A stretch of DNA of 27,500 bases, from the NCBI GenBank assembly GCA_021812785.1, contig JAKAMR010000026.1, positions 1 to 27,500 on the forward strand, given 5' to 3'. Each line of letters starts with the position of its first letter. The stretch's first letter is position 1. A program made the position numbers and the translations under genes. Source of the stretch: Nitrospirota bacterium. Its GTDB lineage: Bacteria; Nitrospirota; Thermodesulfovibrionia; Thermodesulfovibrionales; JdFR-88. This document shows, piece by piece, positions 17,543-23,805 of the stretch. Below the pieces are notes generated by a model, which saw only the letters and a list, made by a program, of their open reading frames with translations, had not been told where the DNA came from and searched no databases.

Positions 17543-17874
17543 GTGTCTCTTCTAAGGTAGGTGGAAGGACACGTCAGGCAACTGGAAACCCGCTACTAGA
17601 GCCAATTTCAGCGGGATTAGAGTCTGTATCTGAGGCAGGTTTTCAACTACTCCTTTTGGTAGGTGTGGCGTGGCCTTCCTTCTAAGGTGTCCAGACAGGC
17701 ACGTCAGAGGGCTTAAAAGCGGCTCAGGCCAACGGTTTCCGTGGGACTACACGCTTTTCTAGAAACCACCCTTTTGAAACGCTGCGTCTCTTCTAAGGTA
17801 GTCACACGCTCACGTCAGGCGGCTTGAAACCCAGGACTGTAGTGGCTTTCGGTGGGATTAGCGGCGCAGACGCA
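17543..17874. repeat. Array II: three tandem structured repeats with fixed internal spacing
   Basis: Three units share CTTCTAAGGT (starts 17549, 17679, 17790), CACGTCAG (17570, 17700, 17811) and TTTC-n-GNGGGAYTA (17606, 17736, 17847). The offsets from the first motif are exactly 21 and 57 in all three. The sequence between motifs is mostly not conserved. Closing stems differ but pair: GCGTG/CACGC around unit 2 (17668-17672, 17750-17754) and TGCGTCT/AGACGCA around unit 3 (17783-17789, 17868-17874). Inner stems CCCGC/GCGGG (unit 1) and CCCA/TGGG (unit 3) occupy the same position. Conserved blocks in variable paired stems point to a structured RNA or a protein-bound DNA array. Confidence 0.85.
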
Positions 17875-18141
17875 CTACAGCAATTTTACAGCTTCGTGGA
17901 GTATCCCCCTAAGCGTGTCTCAGGGTGTCAAGGCCGGGTGTCCGGGTGTTACTCCTACACTTCCCGGCAGGGCCACGCCGATTGTCTCTAGCCGCCTGTG
18001 TTTCCCCGTATGGTCTACTAGGTACACCCTCCGGCAACCCATACGGGGAAACCCTCCGAATCCGGCAGCGATATACCCTTTCACATTTTTTGTGCAAAAT
18101 TTCTTTTTCAGCCTTTTATAATACAGAGGTAGCGGAGGATT
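17875..18141. promoter_or_regulatory. Non-coding leader before the cargo genes
   Basis: Contains GCCGGGTGTCCGGGTGT at 17933-17949 (exact 17-bp copy of 16341-16357), a CCGGG..CCCGG hairpin, then a perfect 14-bp inverted repeat at 18000-18052. A TATAAT at 18117-18122 lies 20 bp before the next ATG, with a poor -35 region. No open reading frame here has support. Confidence 0.5.
18000..18052. repeat. Perfect 14-bp inverted repeat, 25-base loop
   Basis: GTTTCCCCGTATGG (18000-18013) and CCATACGGGGAAAC (18039-18052) are exact complements. The 25-base loop contains CTAGGTACACC. There is no T-run after it in either direction, so it is not a simple terminator. It lies upstream of the TATAAT of the cargo module and may be an operator, a cruciform or a stable RNA leader. 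Confidence 0.85.
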
Positions 18142-18723
18142 ATGAAACCGGATAACAGCGAACAGATACAAAAGAGGGTAGCCTATTACAGCAACCTTGT
18201 GAACGCTTGGATACAGTCGAGAATGGAATTAGATAAAACGTTAATCACCATCTCGTCTGCTGGAATTGGTTTTTTAGTTGCCCTTCTCAGTTACAAAGTA
18301 ATAGATGGTTGGGGAATGTTTACCGTCTTCGTGATGGCGCTTATTGCGTTCTTTCTCACGATTTGGACATGCATTGGCATTTTTAAAGAAAATTCGGCAT
18401 ATATTGGAAAGCTAATAGAAAACCCGGATGCTACATCAGAACAGTCACGTCTCAACAAACTGGATAAAAGAGCGCAAATCCTGTTCTCTGTAGCTATGGC
18501 TTGCGTTCTGGCCATTGGGGTTATGGCTGCTATAAGTCAATTTGAAAATAAAGCAAAGGAGGCTCAGAAAATGAGCGTGGATAAGAAAGGGACGCAGCGA
18601 AAAACGCAGGATAGTATTGCGGGGTTAGGCGGTTTGAATCCTAATGTAATTGAGAAAAACCAGAGTGCCGCTCCTCCGAAAACTGATACAAACACGCAAA
18701 AATCAGACAATACGAAAAAGTAG
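18142..18723 (+). CDS. Three-helix membrane protein with a GLGGLNP tail, 193 aa
   Basis: Helices at about 33-53 (KTLITISSAGIGFLVALLSY), 58-82 (GMFTVFVMALIAFFLTIWTC) and 111-131 (QILFSVAMACVLAIGVMAAI), then a 60-residue hydrophilic tail. The N-terminal ELDKTLITISSAGIGFLVAL recalls a family of small uncharacterised membrane proteins often found in mobile DNA. The tail carries SIAGLGGLNPNVIEKN, similar to the next gene's product. TATAAT is 20 bp upstream; GGAGG is only 3 bases before the ATG and a second GAGGT is 11 bases away. Position at the end of the element opposite int suggests cargo. A defence or exclusion role is inference. Confidence 0.8.
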   Translation: MKPDNSEQIQKRVAYYSNLVNAWIQSRMELDKTLITISSAGIGFLVALLSYKVIDGWGMFTVFVMALIAFFLTIWTCIGIFKENSAYIGKLIENPDATSEQSRLNKLDKRAQILFSVAMACVLAIGVMAAISQFENKAKEAQKMSVDKKGTQRKTQDSIAGLGGLNPNVIEKNQSAAPPKTDTNTQKSDNTKK

Positions 18724-18744
18724 TTCTCAAAGGAAGGAGACTCA

Positions 18745-18942
18745 ATGAGCGAAGAAGAAAAGAAAGGCGAAACTGCAAGAAGTAATGAAAGTTTTTCAGG
18801 ATTAGACAAACTCAATCCGGACACTGTTTGGAAAAGCCTTGCGGGGCTATCGGGGCTTCACCCTGACAAGAACACCATGGCTGCAAATACAACCAGTAAG
18901 CCAGTCGCGGACAATAGCACAGAAGGGGAGAAAGAAAAATAG
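18745..18942 (+). CDS. Small hydrophilic partner protein with two GL-x-x-LNP/LHP motifs, 65 aa
   Basis: ATG with AAGGAAGGAG just upstream, 21 bp after the membrane-protein gene, so one transcript. The protein has SFSGLDKLNPDTVWKS and SLAGLSGLHPDKN, two tandem copies of a motif that also occurs in the tail of the preceding protein (SIAGLGGLNPNV). The rest is charged and probably disordered. No membrane helix. The shared motif suggests both proteins bind the same partner, or each other. Not recognised as any named family. Confidence 0.68.
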   Translation: MSEEEKKGETARSNESFSGLDKLNPDTVWKSLAGLSGLHPDKNTMAANTTSKPVADNSTEGEKEK

Positions 18943-19195
18943 GGCTACATTTGGGCAAGCTCCTTATAAAGGCTGATAGTGTCTTAAAGGTGAGCTAGTG
19001 CCTGACATAAACTGGTCAAATTAAAGCGCAACACCACCTATGAAATTACGCGCCCGTTGACAGCCTCAAGCCGCCTGTGCTTTAATCCAGACTGGTACAC
19101 AAATCAGCACACACGGGCTTTACGCCGTGTTAACCTGTAGGCGGCTCTTTGGGAAGAAAAGGTAGAAAAACCGAGGGTTTTCCCGTTTGGATAAC
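18943..19195. other. Right-end non-coding region of the element
   Basis: About 250 bp with no gene. It holds nested inverted repeats: AGCCGCCT (19069-19076) with AGGCGGCT (19139-19146), and inside it ACACGG/CCGTGT (19111-19116, 19125-19130). AAAACC/GGTTTT lies at 19167-19181. ACAAATCAGCACAC before the inner stem resembles GCAAACTAGCACAC in the integrase leader, so these may be arm-type sites for the integrase. Confidence 0.55.
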
Positions 19196-19234
19196 GTGGG
19201 GCAACCCGTGCGGGTTCAAATCCCGCCTTCGGCA
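19196..19234 (+). repeat. attR: right 39-bp attachment repeat (partial tRNA-Leu copy)
   Basis: Exact copy of 9876-9914, ending at the discriminator A and followed by TTTTTC instead of CCA. It contains the variable arm, T-arm and 3' acceptor strand only, so it is not a functional tRNA. Confidence 0.95.
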
Positions 19235-19269
19235 TTTTTCATTTCTTTAATGCCTCTGTCTTTGGCGGT

Positions 19270-21270
19270 TCAAGGAAGTTGCCCGTCCAGTATATCCCTC
19301 ACTTTTGAGAGCAGCACCTTTGGGGTGATCGGTTTCAGGATGAAGTTCAAGCCGGTCTCCTCCAGCCCGTTCTCGTTTATGACGTCCGGCGCATAACCGC
19401 TCATGAAGATCACCTTTGTGCCCGGAGCTATTTGTCTTATCTGGTCCCGGGCCTCTTTCCCGTTGGCTCTGGGCATGATCACGTCCAGCACAGCCAGGCG
19501 GATGCAGTCCTGGTTTGCCTTGAATTTCTCCACGGCATCCTCGCCGTTTTCGGCCTCGACCACCGTATACCCGTATTCGCGGAGGATGGCGCTTGTGAGT
19601 TCCCTTAAAGCAGTGTCATCTTCGGCCAGAAGTATGGTTTCAGTCCCTCCGCGCAGACTGCCGTTATCCGGGCGCTCCTTTTTTTGTTCCCTGGCAGGGA
19701 CACTGCTGAGGGGCAGGTATATCTTGAAGGTCGTTCCGATCCCGGGCTCGCTTTGAACGTCAATACGGCCGCCATGCTGCTCTATTATCCCGTAGGTTAC
19801 GGAGAGGCCCAGCCCTGTCCCCTTGCCCACCTCTTTTGTCGTGAAAAACGGATCGAATATCCTTTTCGTGGTCTGGGCCTCCATCCCGGTGCCCGTGTCC
19901 GTCACCGAGATCATGGCATACCTGCCGGTCCTGAAACTGCCGCCTCCTATGAGTTCCTCATTCAGATCGGCGGCCCCCGTCTGGACCACAATGAATCCTC
20001 CGGCCGGCATGGCGTCCTTGGCATTCGCCACCAGGTTCATCAGGACCTGTTCTATCTGGCCGCTGTCCGCCAGGATGATAAGGTCATCGCCGGAGCACCT
20101 GACCACCAGCTCTATATCTTCCCGGATCAGCCTCAAGAGGAGTTTTTCCACCCCCCGTATCAGCGCATTCAGCTCCACAGGGCAAAGGCTTATGGTCTGT
20201 TTCCGGCTGAATGCCAGGAGACTACTGACCAGTTTGACCGCCCTCTGGGAGGCCGAAAGGATCTGGTCCGCGTAATTTTTCAGGGGGCCGTTTTCCCGCA
20301 GCCTGGACTCCAGCAGATCGGCATAGCCGATTATGGCGGACAGTATATTGTTGAAATCATGCGCTATCCCTCCGGCCAGCTGGCCCACGGCCTCCATTTT
20401 TTGCGCCTGCCTTAACTGCTCTTCCAGTTTTCTTTGCCGGGTAATGTCGGTTGTAATGCCCAAAAGCGCCGTGATCTTTCCGTTTGCGTCCCGGAAAGGC
20501 ACCGATTGTGTCGAGAGCCGGCGGCTTGTGCCCTTCAGCCCTATGATCTCGAATTCCAGGGAGGCAGGTTCGCCTCTGAAGGTCTTTCCCACAAGCCTTT
20601 TAAAGGCGTCCCGGTATTCGGGCAGCATCAGGCCCAATACCGATTTGCCTTTGACCTGCTCGAATGAATCGGCTTCTATCATGGCCAGCCCCGAGGGGTT
20701 CATCGCAAGCAGGGCGCCGTCAGGGGCAAGCAGCTTTACGCACTGCGGCTCGGACTCGATGATCATCCTTAAACGGCTTTCGCTTTCCTTCAGCGCCTCT
20801 TCCAGCCGCTTCCGTTCTGTGATGTCCTGAAGGGTTTCCGTCACAAAAACCAGTTGCCCGTCTGGATCATAGGCCGGGGCGGCGCTGAATATTATGTACC
20901 TTTCAGTTCCGCCAAGGATGCGAAACCACCCTTCGGACTCAAGCCCCTTGTTGGCCAGCCTGGAATGAGAGTGCGCCGCATACAGCCTGCCTATTTCTTC
21001 ATAGTTTCCGTCTATTATCAAATCGGCCAGTGTCGGGCGCTTTTCCTGATAGAAGGGTTTCCATTGGTCCCTTGTTCCCACCATATCGGCCGACTTCAAC
21101 CCTGTGAGCTCCTCGCACGCCTTGTTCCAGACCACGACCTCATGATTTGAGTTAAGCACGAAGGCTGCCACTGTAAGGTTTTCAATCAGACTGGCGTGAA
21201 GGGAGTCAGCCTTTTGCCGCCAGTTCGTGGAAATTGCCCTGATGCGTTGCCCGTTTTTCCCGGTTTTCAA
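19270..21270 (-). CDS. Hybrid sensor histidine kinase: PAS-PAS-HisKA-HATPase-REC
   Basis: A 666-residue protein without transmembrane helices, so a cytosolic sensor. Two PAS domains (about 25-150 and 165-280) are each followed by a PAC-type DIT motif. The phospho-acceptor is H304 in GGIAHDFNNILSAIIGYADLL. The ATPase domain has N416 (MNLVANAKDAM), D458 in VTDTGTGM and GKGTGLGLS. A C-terminal receiver has E550-D551-D552, acceptor D596 (LAVLDVIMP) and K in FILKPI. The start is TTG at 21268-21270 with AAAGGA upstream; no closer ATG or GTG is convincing. It is divergent from the large cytochrome gene and may regulate it; its output partner is not visible. attR ends 35 bp after its stop codon. Confidence 0.95.
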   Translation of the reverse strand: MKTGKNGQRIRAISTNWRQKADSLHASLIENLTVAAFVLNSNHEVVVWNKACEELTGLKSADMVGTRDQWKPFYQEKRPTLADLIIDGNYEEIGRLYAAHSHSRLANKGLESEGWFRILGGTERYIIFSAAPAYDPDGQLVFVTETLQDITERKRLEEALKESESRLRMIIESEPQCVKLLAPDGALLAMNPSGLAMIEADSFEQVKGKSVLGLMLPEYRDAFKRLVGKTFRGEPASLEFEIIGLKGTSRRLSTQSVPFRDANGKITALLGITTDITRQRKLEEQLRQAQKMEAVGQLAGGIAHDFNNILSAIIGYADLLESRLRENGPLKNYADQILSASQRAVKLVSSLLAFSRKQTISLCPVELNALIRGVEKLLLRLIREDIELVVRCSGDDLIILADSGQIEQVLMNLVANAKDAMPAGGFIVVQTGAADLNEELIGGGSFRTGRYAMISVTDTGTGMEAQTTKRIFDPFFTTKEVGKGTGLGLSVTYGIIEQHGGRIDVQSEPGIGTTFKIYLPLSSVPAREQKKERPDNGSLRGGTETILLAEDDTALRELTSAILREYGYTVVEAENGEDAVEKFKANQDCIRLAVLDVIMPRANGKEARDQIRQIAPGTKVIFMSGYAPDVINENGLEETGLNFILKPITPKVLLSKVRDILDGQLP

Positions 21271-21667
21271 AAATTTCCAATCCTTTGCTCTAAAAGCGGA
21301 TAATTTTATAAAAAGTATATGAATTATTTTAAAAAAGGCAGGGTATTGTCAACATTCATCTGAAAAAAGCAAAAATGATCAAAATCGTAGTTTTAGGGTC
21401 AGGGGATATCCTTTTATGCTTTTTGCCGGAATGTCCGGGACCGTTTTTTAATTTTTGCAATGGCCTTTAAGATTTTAACTCATTGAATTAAAAAATAAAA
21501 ATTTATAAAAGTGATCAATGAGCCGGCGCCGCCGCCCTGATTTCTGAAACCTCCTTTTCCTGTGGAGTTAATAGTTTTGTGTGGACAGGATGGCCGTTTT
21601 TGACATAGAATAGTCCACTTATTATGTATCTTGGGCGTATGCCCTGAAGGGGGAAGGAAAGGCGGAA
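21271..21667. promoter_or_regulatory. Divergent intergenic region, kinase / cytochrome
   Basis: About 400 bp, strongly AT-rich at 21290-21360 and 21440-21515. For the cytochrome there is TTGACA at 21600-21605 and, 17 bp on, TATGTA at 21623-21628. GTGGAC (21581-21586) and GTCCAC (21613-21618) flank the -35 box as an inverted repeat, a possible operator. No gene is supported in this stretch. Confidence 0.5.
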
Positions 21668-23029
21668 ATGGCGAGGCGGCGGAGCAATTTTTCTGGTGCA
21701 GTATTTGCGTTGGCAGTTTTCTTTGTTTTTCTTCTCAGTCCAGGGGTACGCGCGGCACAGACTCAGACTGGAGTTGGCAGAATAGGAAAAGAGGGCTGCG
21801 TAACGGGAAAGTGCCACAGCAACATGGGAACTGACAAGTTCATCCATGGCCCAACAGCGGCGGGTGATTGCCTTTTCTGCCACCAGAAAATTGGCAACCA
21901 CAAATTCAAGGCCACGCCGGATCCCGTATCAAAGCTCTGCTACAAGTGCCACGACAGGATGGACTCAGCAGCGCATGTCCATCCGCCGGTCAAGGCTGGC
22001 GCGTGCACCGCGTGCCACAGCCCCCACCAGTCGCCATACAAGTTTCAGTTAAGGCAACCCGAAGGACAAAAACTCTGCTTCATGTGCCATGACAAAAAGA
22101 TGATGGCTGGCCCTTTCAAGCATGGACCGGCAGCAACCGGCCAGTGCACCATATGCCATAACCCTCACGGCTCGCCTAATGACTACATGCTTTTTGCCGA
22201 AGGAAATGACCTCTGCCTGTCCTGCCATACGGACAAGGCGGAAGAGCTGAAAAATGATAAACACATCCATCCTGCCGTAGAGCTTGGATGCGTGAACTGC
22301 CATAGCCCCCACAGCGCCGGTTACAAGTACAACCTGAAACTGGACCGCCACGAAGACCTCTGCTTCATTTGCCATACGGGCAAGAAAGCGCATGTGGAAA
22401 GCGTAAAGACCAAACATGGGGCCATCACCCAGACCAAGAAAAAATGCCTTAACTGCCACAATCCCCATGGTTCCAACTATCCAAAGATGCTTCTTAAAAA
22501 ACCCATAGACCTGTGCCTTTCCTGCCACGACAAGCCTATGGATACTCCGACCGGCAAGATAGTGAACATGAAGCAATACCTGGCCGACAACAAGGACTGG
22601 CATGGGCCTGTCCGGGAAGGGGACTGTCCGGCCTGCCACAATCCGCACGGCTCAAACAATTTCCGGATGCTGCGGAAACAATTCCCTTCCACTATGTATA
22701 CGCCCTATGATCCAAGCGCATACGCCCTCTGCTTCATGTGCCACCAGAACACCATTCCGGCAGAGAAGTACACGACAACGCTTACTAACTTCCGCAACGG
22801 GAATCTGAATCTGCACTATGTCCATGTGCACCAGATCAAGGGCCGCGTATGCGTATTCTGCCATGACCCGCATGGCAGCAATAACCCGAAGCATATCAGG
22901 GACTATGCGCAGTTTGGCATATGGCATCTGCCGATAAATTACAAGAAGACCGCCACAGGGGGCCAGTGCTCTCCGGGCTGCCATGTTACGCGCTACTATG
23001 ACCGGAATAATCCGGTGAAAAACAGATAG
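21668..23029 (+). CDS. Large multihaem c-type cytochrome (13 CXXCH plus two variant sites)
   Basis: A periplasmic or outer-surface electron carrier. The signal peptide is MARRRSNFSGAVFALAVFFV followed by FLLSPGVRA. Thirteen CXXCH motifs (CLFCH, CYKCH, CTACH, CFMCH, CTICH, CLSCH, CVNCH, CFICH, CLNCH, CLSCH, CPACH, CFMCH, CVFCH) are evenly spread over 453 residues. An N-terminal CVTGKCH (CX4CH, C44-H50) and a C-terminal CSPGCH (CX3CH) make up to 15. Repeated CHNPHGS and CHSPH segments show the doubled-CXXCH family. AGGAAAGGCGG precedes the ATG. Probably part of extracellular or trans-envelope electron transfer with the operon downstream; the exact partner is unknown. Confidence 0.95.
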   Translation: MARRRSNFSGAVFALAVFFVFLLSPGVRAAQTQTGVGRIGKEGCVTGKCHSNMGTDKFIHGPTAAGDCLFCHQKIGNHKFKATPDPVSKLCYKCHDRMDSAAHVHPPVKAGACTACHSPHQSPYKFQLRQPEGQKLCFMCHDKKMMAGPFKHGPAATGQCTICHNPHGSPNDYMLFAEGNDLCLSCHTDKAEELKNDKHIHPAVELGCVNCHSPHSAGYKYNLKLDRHEDLCFICHTGKKAHVESVKTKHGAITQTKKKCLNCHNPHGSNYPKMLLKKPIDLCLSCHDKPMDTPTGKIVNMKQYLADNKDWHGPVREGDCPACHNPHGSNNFRMLRKQFPSTMYTPYDPSAYALCFMCHQNTIPAEKYTTTLTNFRNGNLNLHYVHVHQIKGRVCVFCHDPHGSNNPKHIRDYAQFGIWHLPINYKKTATGGQCSPGCHVTRYYDRNNPVKNR

Positions 23030-23060
23030 GGCCTGTAAAAAACAGATAGGCCGGTGAAAA
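23020..23060 (+). repeat. Short tandem duplication over the cytochrome stop codon
   Basis: AAAAACAGATAGG occurs twice in a row just at and after the stop (about 23018-23031 and 23038-23051), each with a TAG in the same context. It looks like a recent small duplication and does not change the protein. Confidence 0.55.
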
Positions 23061-23080
23061 GGGGCAGCATTAAGTAAAAT

Positions 23081-23097
23081 GCAGCATGAAATGCTGC
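23081..23097 (+). terminator. Hairpin after the cytochrome gene
   Basis: Perfect 7-bp stem GCAGCAT/ATGCTGC with a 3-base loop, 52 bp after the stop. No T-run follows, so it may be an mRNA-stabilising or factor-dependent site rather than an intrinsic terminator. Confidence 0.4.
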
Positions 23098-23169
23098 GTC
23101 ATTCTGGAATTGGACAGCAGGTTTTTAGTTTTTTTTGAAGAGGTTTGAAGAATTGGGAGAGATCTTAAA

Positions 23170-23805
23170 GTGGAAAATATGATCATCCGGAAGGGATCCT
23201 TGGAGAAAAAGAGGTCCCATTTGGCCCTGGCAACCGGTTTTATGTGTCTTATGGCTTTTGCAATTGCACTGCCCGCCTTTGCCGCCCCGGCGCAGGAACC
23301 GGGGACTGTAACGCCAAAGGCGGCAGTACAGAAAAATCAAAATCAAAAACAAGATCAAAAAACCCTTACGGGCTCTGCTCTGGCGCTTTCCCTGTTAAGG
23401 GAGGTATCCGCCTTGGAGCGGGTAAACAAGCTGGATGAGGCAATAGCGAAGACAAAGGAAAGCATCACTGCGGACCCCTCGTGCATGCCGGCCAAAGTCC
23501 AGCTTGGAAACCTGTTCATCAAAAAAGGCCAGCTGGATAAGGCAATGAAAGTCTTTGAGAATGCCCTTAAGCAAAATCCCGAATTACATGCCGCAAAGAC
23601 TGGCGAAGGGGTCATCCTCTTTAAAAAAGGAGATCTCCAGGGCGCGCTGGCCGACCTGAAGGAAGCCCTCGAACTCAATCCAAACCCGGTCCTGGCGTAT
23701 TATGAACTGGGCAATGTCTATTTGAAAATGGGTCAGCCGCAGAAGGCGCTGGAGGCGTATAAAAAAGGGATAGAGAAATTAAAGCAGGGGAGGCACGCAT
23801 GGTAA
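23170..23805 (+). CDS. Secreted TPR protein, 211 aa
   Basis: Begins with GTG, nine bases after GGGAGA; an ATG three codons later is the alternative. The signal peptide (LATGFMCLMAFAIALPAFAA) ends near residue 39. After a Gln/Lys-rich linker there are about three to four tetratricopeptide repeats (LDEAIAKTKESITADPSCMP; LDKAMKVFENALKQNPELHA; LQGALADLKEALELNPNPVL; YYELGNVYLKMGQPQKALEAYKKG). Such repeats hold protein complexes together; periplasmic versions occur in cytochrome maturation. The stop overlaps the start of the next gene by 7 bases, so they are translationally coupled. Probably a scaffold for the cytochromes beside it; this is inference. Confidence 0.9.
   Translation: MENMIIRKGSLEKKRSHLALATGFMCLMAFAIALPAFAAPAQEPGTVTPKAAVQKNQNQKQDQKTLTGSALALSLLREVSALERVNKLDEAIAKTKESITADPSCMPAKVQLGNLFIKKGQLDKAMKVFENALKQNPELHAAKTGEGVILFKKGDLQGALADLKEALELNPNPVLAYYELGNVYLKMGQPQKALEAYKKGIEKLKQGRHAW

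Larger units (their letters stand above)
9876..19234. mobile_element. Integrative element inserted in tRNA-Leu(GAG)
   Basis: Two exact 39-bp copies of the tRNA-Leu 3' end lie in direct orientation at 9876-9914 and 19196-19234, so the element unit is 9,320 bp. A tyrosine integrase begins 93 bp inside the left copy, as in most tRNA-targeting islands. Inside are a helicase-like replication candidate, a ribbon-helix-helix protein, a serine recombinase, several unknown small genes, two structured repeat arrays and a two-gene cargo at the right end. No conjugation machinery, relaxase, capsid or portal gene is seen, so it must be mobilised by others or be a phage satellite or integrative plasmid; this is inference. 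By eye I find no GATC in it. Confidence 0.93.

Noticed and set aside
17543..17874. CRISPR array
   Set aside because: Only three units of unequal length, with several short conserved blocks instead of one repeat and spacers, and no cas genes.
17783..17874. Integron attC site
   Set aside because: No RYYYAAC/GTTRRRY core sites and no integron-type integrase.
17543..18141. Type III (ToxIN-like) RNA antitoxin repeats
   Set aside because: Units are 78-92 nt rather than about 35-40 nt, and no endoribonuclease toxin follows; the next gene is a membrane protein.
19196..19234. Second tRNA-Leu gene
   Set aside because: Only the 3' 39 bases are present; acceptor 5' strand, D-arm and anticodon arm are missing. 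It is the attR repeat.
22049..22648. 199-aa minus-strand open frame
   Set aside because: Antisense to CXXCH-rich coding sequence, which opens the opposite frame.
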